64,000 nucleotides of DNA from Rhodobacteraceae bacterium Alg238-R152 (GCA_900537125.1 UNRJ01000001.1:124001-188000); one strand, 5' to 3'. Shown: positions 32,945 to 42,148, counted from the first letter of the stretch. The notes: generated from the sequence alone by a model not told the origin. Program-made: numbers and translations.

Positions 32945-33879
32945 CACGTATTCTGATCACCGGTGCGGCCGGAATGGTGGGCCGCGCGCTTCTGTCTGAA
33001 CTGGCAAATACCAATCACCAGATCATCGCCTGTGATGTGGTGCCGCCCAAAAAACTGCCTAATAACGCACGGTTCTGCCCGATGGATGTCACGTCTGACG
33101 CACCCTTGCGGGTGATTGCCCGTGCCCAGCCAGACGTTATCGTGCATCTTGCCTCTATTGTGACACCGCCTGCGGGCAGTGGCCGCACCTTTGCGTATGA
33201 CGTCGATGTAAACGGCACCCGGAACGTGCTCAACGCTGCTTTGGCCGCCGAGGTCAAACGGCTGGTGGTGACGTCCTCCGGTGCGGCTTATGGCTATCAC
33301 GCCGACAATCCGGTGCCTCTTAAGGAAAATGACGCGATCCGCGGCAACGCTGAGTTTGCCTATGCCCATCACAAACGGCTGGTCGAAGATCTGCTTGCTG
33401 AAGCGCGGATAAACGCACCACAGCTGGAGCAGGTGATCTTGCGCGTTGGCACCGTGCTGGGGCAGGGGACCGACAATCAGATCACCGACTTGTTTCACAA
33501 GCCACGTCTGCTGGCGGTCCGTGGCAGCGAAAGCCCGTTTGTCTTTATCTGGACCCGAGATTTGGCCCGTATCCTGTTGCGGGCCGCAACGGATGGGCCT
33601 GCGGGCATCTTTAACGTCGCAGGCGACGGCGCGCTTGGCGCAACAGATCTTGCGACAATCCTCAAAAAACCCATCCTGCGTTTGCCAGTTTGGGTGCTCA
33701 AAGCGGCTCTTGCAGTGGCCCGTCCCCTTGGATTGACCCAATACGGACCGGAACAAGTGCGCTTTCTGCAATACCGGCCGGTGCTGTGCAATGACGCGCT
33801 TAAGCGTGATTTTGGCTATTCCCCAGAAAAAACCAGCCGGGAGGTTTTTGAGTATTGGCTGGAGGCACAAGATACATGA
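32941..33879 (+). CDS. NAD-dependent epimerase/dehydratase, extended SDR
   Basis: 312 residues. Glycine loop ITGAAGMVGRALL at residues 5-17, DVNGTRNVLNAALAA, and catalytic SSGAAYG with the Lys-containing segment FAYAHHKRLVED, a YxxxK variant in which the position before the triad lysine is YAHHK. Such enzymes include sugar epimerases and 3-beta-hydroxysteroid dehydrogenase-like proteins. Third gene of the operon, ATGA overlap with the transporter and overlap with the SDR that follows. Confidence 0.87.
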   Translation: MTRILITGAAGMVGRALLSELANTNHQIIACDVVPPKKLPNNARFCPMDVTSDAPLRVIARAQPDVIVHLASIVTPPAGSGRTFAYDVDVNGTRNVLNAALAAEVKRLVVTSSGAAYGYHADNPVPLKENDAIRGNAEFAYAHHKRLVEDLLAEARINAPQLEQVILRVGTVLGQGTDNQITDLFHKPRLLAVRGSESPFVFIWTRDLARILLRAATDGPAGIFNVAGDGALGATDLATILKKPILRLPVWVLKAALAVARPLGLTQYGPEQVRFLQYRPVLCNDALKRDFGYSPEKTSREVFEYWLEAQDT

Positions 33880-34655
33880 ATAGGATACCTGAAAACCTAC
33901 CGAAAACCGCCGTCATCTCCGGCGGGGCCGGTGGGCTGGGCACCGCCTTGTCTATGGCGCTGCAGGCCGAAGGCTGGCGGGTTGTTGTGTTGGATCTGAA
34001 TGTAGATCACCTGACGCCGTCCGCAACACTTGTGCCAATGCAATGTGACATCACCGATCCACAGGAATTGCGCGATTGTTGCGCCAAAATCCTATCCTGC
34101 CAGGGCAGCATCGATCTGGTGATCTACGGGGCCGGTGTGACCGCGATTGCGCCCATCGAGGTGGTGCAAGATCAAGCGCACAGACGCCTGTTTGACATCA
34201 ACTATTTTGCCGCTGTTGCGATGGCAAAAGCCTTCTTGCCAGCCCTCCGTGCCTCCAAGGGAACGCATCTGGCCATCACCTCTGTTGCTGGGTTTGCCCC
34301 GCTGCGCCACCGCGCCGCTTACGCTGCCTCCAAACATGCGATGACAGGCTTCTTTGCGTCACTGCGGGTGGAAGAAGCGGCCCATGGCGTGAAAACTGTG
34401 ATTGCCGCGCCAGCCTTTGTGGCCACCAATGTCGGCAACGCCTGTGAAGATGGCGATGGCCTGTCCCGTCCGGGGGCTGCGCAGGATGCGGTGGATGTTG
34501 TGACCCCAGAGCGCGCTGCGGCCATTATCCTGCGTGGTCTAAGACGCGGTAAACAGGACATCTTTGTTGGCCGTGCCGCGAAATTATCCGATGTTATGAT
34601 ACGCGTGTCACCAAAGCTGTATAACTGGGTGATGGAACGAGCGGTCAAGTCGTAG
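33876..34655 (+). CDS. Short-chain dehydrogenase/reductase (SDR)
   Basis: 259 residues from ATG 33876 with a GGAGG 12 bases upstream, inside the previous gene. Classical SDR motifs: SGGAGGLGTALS cofactor loop (about 14-25), catalytic serine in ITSVAG and YAASKHAM (YxxxK), NYFAAVAMAKAFLP in the helix between. The alternative substrate end is not diagnostic. Last gene of the FMO-BASS-epimerase-SDR operon; all junctions overlap, so balanced expression is likely. Confidence 0.92.
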   Translation: MNRIPENLPKTAVISGGAGGLGTALSMALQAEGWRVVVLDLNVDHLTPSATLVPMQCDITDPQELRDCCAKILSCQGSIDLVIYGAGVTAIAPIEVVQDQAHRRLFDINYFAAVAMAKAFLPALRASKGTHLAITSVAGFAPLRHRAAYAASKHAMTGFFASLRVEEAAHGVKTVIAAPAFVATNVGNACEDGDGLSRPGAAQDAVDVVTPERAAAIILRGLRRGKQDIFVGRAAKLSDVMIRVSPKLYNWVMERAVKS

Positions 34656-34765
34656 CGAATGGCAAGGGAGGGAGACGTTGAGTGCGCTTGCGCCTTGGCG
34701 CCCGAAAATCAGGCGACAAATGCACGTATAAGATTTCGGATATCATATGAACTCGTAAGGGAAAG

Positions 34766-34849
34766 TGGTGGGCGACCCTGGAATCGAACCAGGCGTGCGT
34801 CTCCGCGAGGGAGTTACAGTCCCCTGCCACACCTTGCGGCCTGTCGCCC
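34766..34849 (-). tRNA. tRNA-Tyr (GTA)
   Basis: On the minus strand the gene runs GGGCGAC...GTCGCCCACCA: a seven-pair acceptor stem, anticodon stem GGGGA/TCCCT with loop CTGTAAC (anticodon GTA), a long class II variable arm and T arm CCTGG-TTCGATT-CCAGG. The 3' ACCA is encoded. The length is 84 bases. Located between the SDR gene and rlmB. Confidence 0.95.
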
Positions 34850-34986
34850 ACTTTCCTGAGGCGCGCTGGCCTCGGTGTGAGGGGTATTTATTGGCATGTG
34901 CTGGGGCCGTCAACTAGAAAATACCTTGCACAGGGCGCTTCTTTTGCCCATTGGTGAAACCTCTTTATTTTGAAGGTGTCAGAGCG

Positions 34987-35772
34987 ATGAAAAAACCCAA
35001 ATGGGTCGTGCAAAAAGAACAGCAGAAACGCAAAGATGCGGCTGAAACCGTCTGGTTGTTTGGTCTGCATGCGGTGCGCGATGCTCTGGCCAATCCCAAG
35101 CGTGAAAAACTGCGACTCATCGTGACCAAAAATGCCTCTGACAAGCTGGCAGATGCCATTGCTGCATCCGGTATGGCGCCAGAGGTGGTTGATCCGCGCA
35201 AATTCAACGCACCGCTTGATCCGCAATCTGTGCACCAGGGCGCCGCACTTGAAGTGAAACCGCTCAATTGGGGAAAGCTGGTGGATGTGGCTATCGCGGA
35301 TGATGATCGTCCCCAACGGCTCATTCTGCTTGATCGTGTGACCGACCCGCATAATGTTGGCGCCATTCTACGCTCCGCCGAAGTATTTGGTGCGTTGGCC
35401 GTGATTGGCACCCGTCACAACTCCGCCCCTGAAACCGGCGCTTTGGCCAAAACCGCCAGCGGCGCGCTGGAACGTCAACCGTACCTGCGCCTGCGCAATC
35501 TGGCGGACACCATCACCGAACTTCAGGGAATGGGCTACATCGTTCTTGGTCTGGATGGTGAGGCCGATGCTACTATCGAAACCGCGCTGACAGACCGCCA
35601 TGACGCGCCCATTGCGCTTGTGTTGGGGGCTGAAGGGCCGGGGCTGCGCCAGAAAACCAAAGAAACCGTGGACCAGCTGGTGAAGATCGACTTTGCCGGG
35701 GCCTTCGGCTCCCTCAATGTCTCCAATGCTGCTGCCGTAGCGCTGTACGCTTCGTTACCGCGGAAGGTTTGA
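34987..35772 (+). CDS. rlmB: 23S rRNA 2'-O-ribose methyltransferase RlmB (SpoU family)
   Basis: 261 residues. N-terminal substrate-binding domain (WLFGLHAVRDALANPKREKLRL) then the SPOUT catalytic domain with the three family motifs: LLDRVTDPHNVGAILRSAEVFGA, LVLGAEGPGLRQKTKETVDQLVKI and SLNVSNAAAVALY, which forms the trefoil knot that binds SAM. Methylates the ribose of G2251 in the 23S P loop. Start at ATG 34987; a basic N-terminus KKPKWVVQKEQQKRK is common in alphaproteobacterial members. Lies divergent from the tRNA-Tyr gene. Confidence 0.93.
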   Translation: MKKPKWVVQKEQQKRKDAAETVWLFGLHAVRDALANPKREKLRLIVTKNASDKLADAIAASGMAPEVVDPRKFNAPLDPQSVHQGAALEVKPLNWGKLVDVAIADDDRPQRLILLDRVTDPHNVGAILRSAEVFGALAVIGTRHNSAPETGALAKTASGALERQPYLRLRNLADTITELQGMGYIVLGLDGEADATIETALTDRHDAPIALVLGAEGPGLRQKTKETVDQLVKIDFAGAFGSLNVSNAAAVALYASLPRKV

Positions 35773-35790
35773 CGCGCCCCTTCACTTTCT

Positions 35791-35816
35791 GACAAATATC
35801 CCCGCCGGAGGCTCCC
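35791..35816. repeat. AAATATCCCCGCCGGAGG intergenic element
   Basis: GACAAATATCCCCGCCGGAGGCTCCC lies 18 bases after the rlmB stop. It shares the AAATATCCCC core with 28357, 44148 and (reversed) 10341. I recall very similar strings after genes in Roseobacter-group genomes, but copy number must be checked. Confidence 0.45.
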
Positions 35817-35838
35817 AACAGGGCCGCCGCGTGCCTAC

Positions 35839-36234
35839 ATGAGTTGGGCAGACCGATATCTGAGGGAGAATGTCATTCCACATCCATCCAAAATAGCCAC
35901 GTGCTGCTATTGTGGCGCGCGGGCGGCCTTGGTTTTGTCCGGCAAGACACGTCACGAATTGGCTTGCAGCAACTGTGGCGCCCCTCTGCACAATCTAAAA
36001 CAAATGCCGATGCCAGCCGCCCATAAGGCCCCAGCGCATTTTTCCCATCCCATCCGCACACCCAAGTCCAAGGGAAAAGTCGGGCATAAATCGGAGAAAC
36101 GCGAGGCAAAACCCAAACCCCATTGGTCAGATGCGCCACAGCCTCGGAAAAAAAAGAGCAAAAAGAAGCGCGGCAAATGGGCCAAAGAGCTGTTTGAAGA
36201 TGTGTTTGACGTGATCGAAGATATCTTTGATTGA
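35839..36234 (+). CDS. Zinc-ribbon protein with lysine-rich linker, 131 residues
   Basis: A small protein with an N-terminal zinc ribbon: CCYCGARAALVLSG and ELACSNCGAPLH (two CxxC pairs, residues about 23-49). A basic linker full of Lys and Pro (RKKKSKKKRGKWAK) follows, and the C-terminus is a short acidic helix ELFEDVFDVIEDIFD. The architecture suggests a nucleic-acid- or ribosome-associated protein with a terminal peptide that could dock to a partner. No named family comes to mind. Lies downstream of rlmB, separated by the intergenic element. Confidence 0.6.
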   Translation: MSWADRYLRENVIPHPSKIATCCYCGARAALVLSGKTRHELACSNCGAPLHNLKQMPMPAAHKAPAHFSHPIRTPKSKGKVGHKSEKREAKPKPHWSDAPQPRKKKSKKKRGKWAKELFEDVFDVIEDIFD

Positions 36235-36380
36235 GCGGAAATTTGCCCAATCTATTAACCACTTGTTCATGAGAATCTCGCACGCTCTTTACATCCAATT
36301 CTGCGAACATACGTAGTGATGTAAGAGACACGGACTACGGAGCGTCCGTGTTTCCCTTCACTGTCCCTCGTTCCGTACTT

Positions 36381-36412
36381 GCGCCCAAGGTCCCTCTTGG
36401 GCGCTTTTTTTT
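36381..36412 (+). terminator. Strong Rho-independent terminator in an apparently empty gap
   Basis: Perfect GCGCCCAAGG / CTTGGGCGC-type stem with a short loop followed by eight T. It is about 145 bases after the zinc-ribbon gene and is preceded by another hairpin (ACACGGAC / GTCCGTGT, 36330-36352), so it may end a small RNA instead of that gene. Confidence 0.85.
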
Positions 36413-36482
36413 GGCTTTAGTTCTGGAGATGTCTCTGTAGGGTGGCGGAGACATCGCACCTCTCAGCACAAGACAACTCACC

Positions 36483-36950
36483 ATGACATACCCTGACCCC
36501 TTTTTGCGCGACATCCTGAAACGCACCAAAACCATTGCTGTGGTTGGTGTGTCGATGAACCCGGTGCGGCCCAGCTACTATGTCGCGCGTTACTTGTCGC
36601 TGAAGGGGTACAAGGTCATTCCTGTAAATCCAGGTCATGCTGGCAAAGAGCTGTTTGGTGCGACCATCCAGCCGAGCCTAAGTGCTGTTCAGGCCCCTGT
36701 GGACATGGTCGATATCTTTCGGCGCTCAGAGGCCGTGCCGCCAATTGTGGACGAGGCGCTGGCACAATTTCCGGAGCTACAAACCATTTGGATGCAGATT
36801 GGCGTTGAGCACGCTGAAGCGGCATCCGTGGCAGAGGCGCGTGGTGTGGATGTGGTGCAAAACCGCTGCCCCAAAATAGAGTATCAGCGTCTGTTTGGTG
36901 AACTGCGCATGGGTGGGTTCAACACTGGCGTGATTTCGTCGAAACTCTAA
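36483..36950 (+). CDS. CoA-binding domain protein (YccU-like)
   Basis: 155 residues with one Rossmann-type CoA-binding domain: TIAVVGVSMNPVRPSYYVARYLSLKGYKVIPVNPG, then VDMVDIFRRSEAVPPIVDEAL and IWMQIGVEHAEAA, ending NRCPKIEYQRL, as in the YccU/acyl-CoA synthetase alpha-like family. Binds CoA or a related nucleotide; the function is not known. Its stop overlaps the convergent histidine kinase gene by four bases. Confidence 0.88.
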   Translation: MTYPDPFLRDILKRTKTIAVVGVSMNPVRPSYYVARYLSLKGYKVIPVNPGHAGKELFGATIQPSLSAVQAPVDMVDIFRRSEAVPPIVDEALAQFPELQTIWMQIGVEHAEAASVAEARGVDVVQNRCPKIEYQRLFGELRMGGFNTGVISSKL

Positions 36951-38680
36951 GCCGCAGGTTTTCCGGCTTTGGGCTGCCTGATCAATTCGCCCATCACCTT
37001 TGCCAACTCGTCTTTGCGGAAAGGTTTGCCCAGACAGGCATTCATCCCCGCTTTGAGGTAGGCATTGGTCTGTTCTGGCAAAATATTGGCAGAAAGCGCC
37101 ACTATTGGAGTGTGTTGATTGGGGCCAGGATGGGCGCGTAAAATCTCGGTGGCTTCCACCCCGTCCATATCCAGAAGCTGAATGTCCATCAGGATCATGT
37201 CATAGCGCTTGGCGGCACAGCGCTGAAGGGCAGGGCGGCCATCATCCACCATGTCGACAACAACCCCCATGCCTTCTAGGAAACGCCGCACAATCATCTG
37301 GTTGGTGCGGTTGTCCTCAACCACCAACGCGTGCACGCCATCAAAGCTCACGATTGCAGAGCTGGCGGTTGGAGGCGCAGGGACGCTTGCTGCTTCGGCC
37401 CGCACCAATGGGATCTTGAACCAAAAGGTACTGCCATTGAAAGGCGTGCTCTCAACACCAATCTCGCCGTCCATCAACTCCACCAGCTCTTTGGAAATCG
37501 ACAGGCCCAGCCCTGTGCCGCCATACCGGCGGTTGGTGGCGGAGCTGGCCTGTTCAAACTTGTTGAACACCCGCGCCTGTGCTTCTTGGGTCAGACCGAT
37601 ACCCTCGTCAATGACCGCCACATAAAGCATCTGATCTTTCACAGACAGCTGCAAGGTGATGGTGCCATTCTGGGTGAATTTGATCGCATTGCCCACGAGG
37701 TTGGTGATCACCTGAGTGAGGCGTGTGGGATCCGCAGAGATCCAGGCGGGCACATCAGCGGCAATCTCCAGCACCAATTCCAGCCCCTTGGCCCGCGCCG
37801 AGCCTGATTGTGCCGCCGACACAGATGTCAGCAGCTCGCGGGTTGCGAGCGGAATGGCTTCGATGGTCACGCCATGGGCCGCAATTTTGGAGTAGTCCAG
37901 CACGTCGTTGATTAACGTCATCAAACTACGCCCGGAGCTGCGCCCCGTGGCCACCAATGACTTCTGGTCTTCGGTGAGATCGGTTTCGTCTAGGAGTTGA
38001 AGAATTCCGGACAAGCCATTGAGCGGGGTGCGAATTTCGTGACTCATCTTAGCCAAAAACTCGCTCTTTTCCCGATCCGCACGCTGGGCTTCGTCGCGCA
38101 ACTCAATCAACCGTGCCTCTTTTCGTTGGATCTCATTGTGAAACAGCGACAGCCCCACCATCAACGTAATCGAAACAGCTGCCACAACAATCATGGCGCC
38201 TAGCGGCAAGTGCTCCAATATACTTGCCGCCAGCAGGAGGTTTAGGACCACGATGCCGGTGACAATCCACGCTGCGCGTCGACCAACCAGCAGCAGCGCC
38301 AAGACCGGCGGACCAATAAGGAAGATCTCTTGCCGCCAGGCATAGGAGGTGTCTGAGACCATTTGCAGATTGGTATGCGCGAAGTAGATGAACTGCATCA
38401 CAACATTGCACAAGATCATGTTGTGGGTACGATGCCAGATCAGAGGGATCAGAAAGTAGCCGAGAACAAACAATGCAGTGATCATCGCGAACAGCTTCGA
38501 AAACTGCGGATCACTGCTCAACATGTGTAGATTGTGAAGCCCGGCAACAACGCCCAGAATGCCAGAGAACCCGCACAAGAGCCTTGCGCGAGCGGCCTGA
38601 AATCCGTGGTCTCGATACTGTCCCGGCCAGAAGTATTCTCTGAACGCGGCACCAAAACCTTTGGTGTTGTTGTTGGTCAT
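36947..38680 (-). CDS. Membrane hybrid sensor histidine kinase
   Basis: 577 residues. Six or so hydrophobic helices occupy residues 30-185 with no large periplasmic loop, so it likely senses a membrane signal. A short coiled coil (IQRKEARLIELRDEAQRADREKSEFL) leads to the H-box FLAKMSHEIRTPLNGL, then N-box NLVGNAIKFTQNG, G1 DEGIGL and G2 GTGLGLSIS. A C-terminal receiver domain has VVEDNRTNQ and phospho-acceptor DMILMDIQLLDMDG. No separate response regulator or HPt gene is adjacent, so the phosphorelay target is not visible. Confidence 0.93.
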   Translation of the reverse strand: MTNNNTKGFGAAFREYFWPGQYRDHGFQAARARLLCGFSGILGVVAGLHNLHMLSSDPQFSKLFAMITALFVLGYFLIPLIWHRTHNMILCNVVMQFIYFAHTNLQMVSDTSYAWRQEIFLIGPPVLALLLVGRRAAWIVTGIVVLNLLLAASILEHLPLGAMIVVAAVSITLMVGLSLFHNEIQRKEARLIELRDEAQRADREKSEFLAKMSHEIRTPLNGLSGILQLLDETDLTEDQKSLVATGRSSGRSLMTLINDVLDYSKIAAHGVTIEAIPLATRELLTSVSAAQSGSARAKGLELVLEIAADVPAWISADPTRLTQVITNLVGNAIKFTQNGTITLQLSVKDQMLYVAVIDEGIGLTQEAQARVFNKFEQASSATNRRYGGTGLGLSISKELVELMDGEIGVESTPFNGSTFWFKIPLVRAEAASVPAPPTASSAIVSFDGVHALVVEDNRTNQMIVRRFLEGMGVVVDMVDDGRPALQRCAAKRYDMILMDIQLLDMDGVEATEILRAHPGPNQHTPIVALSANILPEQTNAYLKAGMNACLGKPFRKDELAKVMGELIRQPKAGKPAA

Positions 38681-38788
38681 GACATCTGCAGTGTTGCTAC
38701 CTTGAGTTCTTTGATGCCGCGTAAAGTCTTAAGTTTGCCTAAAGGTCTGCTGTAGGTGTCAGACTTTGAGTGCGGAATCTCAGTTAAT

Positions 38789-39328
38789 TTAACGGTTTCT
38801 CCCCGCTTGCACGATATGGCGTTCTTCCCAGTTGTATCGGCTGTCTTCCAGTACCGGCGACCAAAACAAATGTCCGCCATAGCGCCACGGGTCTAACACA
38901 ATGCCTTCACGCATCTTTTTACCCCGTGCGCTCATCACGACCGTGCTGTGTTCAATCAGGATGGTGTCGTGGTTGGCAATGGCGCGATGCAGGTCTAACG
39001 TTTCAAACCCTTCTTGGCGCAGCCGGGTTTGCAGATCATCGGCCCAATGCCAGCACAGCCCGCGAGGGCGCAGGCCCTGATTGACCTTGGCGTTATGGAG
39101 GAGCGCGCTGTCTGTGACGTTATACTCCTGCCGCAACACCAACGAGTAATTATAGGCAATCTCCGCAGCGCGCGCCGCCTCCATGGGATCGACACTTGGG
39201 TCAAGATTGATAATCGCCTGCGCGAGGCCCGGCACATCCATCGGTGTCTGTTCCTGAGGCGCGCCGCACGCCACCAACACCACTGCCGCCAAAAGCGCCA
39301 GCCCCACTCGCAATTTTGCAATCATCAA
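38789..39328 (-). CDS. Hypothetical lipoprotein, 179 residues
   Basis: Signal peptide with lipobox LVAC|GAP at about residues 18-21 (MIAKLRVGLALLAAVVLVACG), so it should be lipidated and exported. The mature domain has NYSLVLRQEYNVTDSALLHN, GLCWHWADDLQTRLRQEGFETLDLHRAIANHD, IEHSTVVMSARG and GIVLDPWRYGGHLFWSPV. The Cys-His-Asn/Asp pattern (GLCWHW..HST..DPWR) recalls papain/transglutaminase-like folds, but I cannot confirm that. No operon partner is evident. Confidence 0.65.
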   Translation of the reverse strand: MMIAKLRVGLALLAAVVLVACGAPQEQTPMDVPGLAQAIINLDPSVDPMEAARAAEIAYNYSLVLRQEYNVTDSALLHNAKVNQGLRPRGLCWHWADDLQTRLRQEGFETLDLHRAIANHDTILIEHSTVVMSARGKKMREGIVLDPWRYGGHLFWSPVLEDSRYNWEERHIVQAGRNR

Positions 39329-39391
39329 CTCGATGCCTCTTGGACTTTTGCGCGACTATAGGCTGACCCGCGCAAATGCCAAAGCTTTTGC

Positions 39392-39709
39392 TTAGCCCTT
39401 GGGCCGCGCGGCTTTTTCGGCCACACCGCTGAGGCCCTGACGCCGTGCCAGCTCGGCCAACACATCGTCTAACGCCACGTCGCGCGCCTCTAGCATCACC
39501 AGTAGGTGATAAAGCACGTCCGCCGCCTCATAGGTCAGTTTTTCACGGTCGCCTTTTACAGCTTCAATCACCGCTTCAATGGCTTCTTCGCCAAATTTCT
39601 CGGCGCATTTTTCCGGCCCTTTGGCCAGAAGCTTCGCCGTCCAGCTGCTCTCCGGGTCTGCTTTGGCGCGCTCCGCAATGGTTGTGGCCAGATCGTTTAG
39701 AACACTCAT
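39392..39709 (-). CDS. hisE: Phosphoribosyl-ATP pyrophosphatase
   Basis: Second step of histidine biosynthesis (PRATP to PRAMP). 105 residues; all-alpha NTP pyrophosphohydrolase: [33 protein letters not shown], with the metal-binding EExxE-like helix, then [16 protein letters not shown]. It starts inside the stop of hisF (ATGA), so hisF and hisE are translationally coupled. HisI is not fused to it. Confidence 0.95.
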   Translation of the reverse strand: MSVLNDLATTIAERAKADPESSWTAKLLAKGPEKCAEKFGEEAIEAVIEAVKGDREKLTYEAADVLYHLLVMLEARDVALDDVLAELARRQGLSGVAEKAARPKG

Positions 39710-40503
39710 GTCAGCCTCATCGGAATACCGGCGTCGTGCAAGTGCTGCTTGGCTTCTTGCACGGTGAATTCGCCAAAGTGGAAGATCGACGCCGCCAGAA
39801 CTGCACTTGCGCCGCCTTCCGTCACACCTTCCACAAGGTGATCCAAAGTGCCAACGCCACCTGACGCAATCACCGGTACATTGACCGCGTTACTTATGGC
39901 TTTGGTCAACGGCAGGTTGAAACCCGCTTTGGTACCGTCGCGGTCCATCGAAGTCAGCAGGATTTCACCTGCACCTTTGGCGACCACCAGCTTGGCAAAC
40001 TCTACTGCATCAATGGGGTTGCCGTCTTTGTCCAAGGCTTCTTTGCGCCCGCCATGGGTAAATATGCCCCATTTGTTGGGCACGCCGTCTTCGTCATGGC
40101 CAATGGTTTTGGCATCAATCGCACAAACAATGCACTGGCTGCCAAACTGCGCGGCGGCTTCGGCAATCACATCCGGATTGGCCACGGCGGCGGAGTTGAA
40201 GCTCACCTTGTCGGCCCCGGCCAACAACAGCTTGCGCACATCAGCGACAGTGCGCACACCACCGCCCACGGTCAGTGGCACAAAACACTGCTCTGCAGTG
40301 CGCTGCACCATGTCAATCATCACACCTCGGTTGTCGTTTGTGGCATGGATGTCCAGGAAACAAATCTCATCCGCGCCAGCTGCGTCATAGGCACGGGCTG
40401 CCTCTACAGGGTCGCCTGCATCGCGCAGGCCAACAAAATTCACACCTTTGACCACACGGCCATCAGCGACATCCAGACAGGGAATGATACGGGTCTTCAG
40501 CAT
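39706..40503 (-). CDS. hisF: Imidazole glycerol phosphate synthase cyclase subunit
   Basis: Cyclase partner of HisH, forming IGP and AICAR. 265 residues, slightly longer than the usual 253. (beta/alpha)8 barrel with catalytic Asp in [18 protein letters not shown], phosphate site [11 protein letters not shown], second catalytic Asp in [15 protein letters not shown] and [12 protein letters not shown]. HisH is about 4 kb away, so the two subunits are not cotranscribed with one another as in compact his operons. Confidence 0.96.
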   Translation of the reverse strand: MLKTRIIPCLDVADGRVVKGVNFVGLRDAGDPVEAARAYDAAGADEICFLDIHATNDNRGVMIDMVQRTAEQCFVPLTVGGGVRTVADVRKLLLAGADKVSFNSAAVANPDVIAEAAAQFGSQCIVCAIDAKTIGHDEDGVPNKWGIFTHGGRKEALDKDGNPIDAVEFAKLVVAKGAGEILLTSMDRDGTKAGFNLPLTKAISNAVNVPVIASGGVGTLDHLVEGVTEGGASAVLAASIFHFGEFTVQEAKQHLHDAGIPMRLT

Positions 40504-40580
40504 ATCGGAGCTTTCTCAAAGCGTTGCGCCTCTCCTTAGCGTGGCAGGGCGCAACGTGCAATCTGCTCGGGTTGGCCGGT

Positions 40581-41048
40581 TCAGGTAGCCCGCGCCACCC
40601 GAACCAAAGAATCCCGTGCAATCAGGATGTGAAATGGCATGATAGTGGCCAGATACAGCCGCCCAAACAGGTTGTTGCGGTGTACCCATGTGGCGACAAA
40701 CACCTTGCCGCTTTGAGAAAGCACTGACACCCGAAAATTCAGGTGGCTGTCATCAAAACCCGCTATAATCTCAGTGTCACTTTCGCTCTCTACCGGGAAA
40801 ATCCCAACGCAATCCTGATCTTTCGGTGCTTCGGTGCGCAGCCCAAACGGTCTCACCAAAACGGTGCGCAGATTGGCCAGCATCTGCGCCCAACCGGGAA
40901 AGTTTGTGACAATTTCAGCAGCTTGGCGTGGTGGCATATCGCTGTCGATACAGTAGCAATCCAGAAAATCGCCCGACGCAATGCGGGCATGTAACTGACT
41001 GTTTTCGGGCAAGGGGGTGGCGGTGACATCAAAGAATGAAACGGACAT
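40581..41048 (-). CDS. DUF2867-like protein
   Basis: 155 residues starting at ATG 41048 (AGGAG ribosome site). The sequence DFLDCYCIDSD, PGWAQMLANLRTVLVRPFGL and the C-terminal NLFGRLYLATIMPFHILIARDSL are what I associate with DUF2867 proteins, SRPBCC-like small domains sometimes fused to NAD-epimerases. No signal peptide. Located between hisF and the small membrane protein gene, all on the same strand; a relation to histidine synthesis is not suggested by sequence. Confidence 0.65.
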   Translation of the reverse strand: MSVSFFDVTATPLPENSQLHARIASGDFLDCYCIDSDMPPRQAAEIVTNFPGWAQMLANLRTVLVRPFGLRTEAPKDQDCVGIFPVESESDTEIIAGFDDSHLNFRVSVLSQSGKVFVATWVHRNNLFGRLYLATIMPFHILIARDSLVRVARAT

Positions 41049-41117
41049 CTGCGTCTCCTGATTTGTTCGCGCTACCAACTTGAGGCGCGCAACCGCAAAC
41101 CCCAAGGCGTCACAAGG

Positions 41118-41429
41118 TCACGCCTCGCGCGATACGTCCGTACCTGTGCGACGCAGGTCTTTGCTCACCATAACAATCAGACTCACCACAATCACAAAGC
41201 CTAGCGGCATGGTCAGGATCACCAGACCGGCATTGGAATATGCTGAATTGAGCTGCGCGCCGATGTTTTCACCATTTACCAAACAGCCGTCGGTGTGCAT
41301 CGCCATGCCAAATTTGCAGCCATGGGCCTCCGCCGTACGCTGCGCCCACCATACCAAATAGGCTGGCCACACACATGCGGCCAACACAAGTGTCAGGAAG
41401 GCATAAGCAATCTTGCGGCGCAGTCTCAC
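41118..41429 (-). CDS. Two-helix membrane protein, 103 residues
   Basis: GTG start at 41429 overlaps the TGA of hisA. The protein has an N-terminal basic segment (RLRRK) with a first helix ([21 protein letters not shown]), a 45-residue loop with two cysteines (GCKF, DGCLVNG) facing the periplasm, and a second helix ([20 protein letters not shown]). The family is unknown to me. The coupling with hisA is positional only. Confidence 0.6.
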   Translation of the reverse strand: MRLRRKIAYAFLTLVLAACVWPAYLVWWAQRTAEAHGCKFGMAMHTDGCLVNGENIGAQLNSAYSNAGLVILTMPLGFVIVVSLIVMVSKDLRRTGTDVSREA

Positions 41430-42148
41430 GCTTTGAGAACTTTCAGCGCTTCGCCCAAATCAATTGCGCCGTCATACAGCGCCCGGCCGGAAATCGCGCC
41501 GTTCAGCTCCGCGCCACAGTTTTTCAGCGCTTTCAAGTCATCCACAGAGCTTACACCACCGCTGGCGATCACTGGGATGGACACAGCTTTGGCCAAGGCT
41601 GCGGTTGCGTCCACGTTTGGCCCTTTCATCGCGCCGTCACGCAGAATGTCGGTGTAGATGATTGCGCAGACGCCATCGTCCTCAAACGATTTGGCCAATT
41701 CGATCACGTCCACATCTGTCTCTTCTGCCCAGCCTTTGGTGGCAACTTTGCCGTTGCGCGCATCAATGCCCACCGCCACTTTGCCGGGGAATTCTTTCGC
41801 CGCGTCCCGCACCAAATCCGGGTTTTCCACCGCAACTGTACCAAGGATCACGCGCGACAGACCTTTGCCAATCCAACGCTCAATAGTCGCCATGTCGCGA
41901 ATGCCGCCACCCAGCTGTGCTGGCACGTTGGTCTGCTTGAGGATTTCCTCGACCGGTGTCGCGTTGATGGGAATGCCGGCAAACGCCCCGTTCAGGTCCA
42001 CCAGATGCAGCCATTCACAGCCCGCCTCAACAAACTCCAACGCTTGTGCGGCAGGGTTCTCGTTGAACACGGTCTCTTTGTCCATGTCGCCATGAAGCAG
42101 ACGCACTGCATTGCCATCTTTGAGGTCAATTGCGGGATAAAGGATCAT
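41426..42148 (-). CDS. hisA: ProFAR isomerase (HisA)
   Basis: Fourth step of histidine biosynthesis, an Amadori isomerisation. Start at ATG 42148 gives the canonical N-terminus ([21 protein letters not shown]), with catalytic Asp in AIDLKDG, phosphate site [10 protein letters not shown] and second Asp in [16 protein letters not shown]. 240 residues, normal. The long in-frame extension upstream is not supported by a ribosome site or by the family. Confidence 0.95.
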   Translation of the reverse strand: MILYPAIDLKDGNAVRLLHGDMDKETVFNENPAAQALEFVEAGCEWLHLVDLNGAFAGIPINATPVEEILKQTNVPAQLGGGIRDMATIERWIGKGLSRVILGTVAVENPDLVRDAAKEFPGKVAVGIDARNGKVATKGWAEETDVDVIELAKSFEDDGVCAIIYTDILRDGAMKGPNVDATAALAKAVSIPVIASGGVSSVDDLKALKNCGAELNGAISGRALYDGAIDLGEALKVLKA

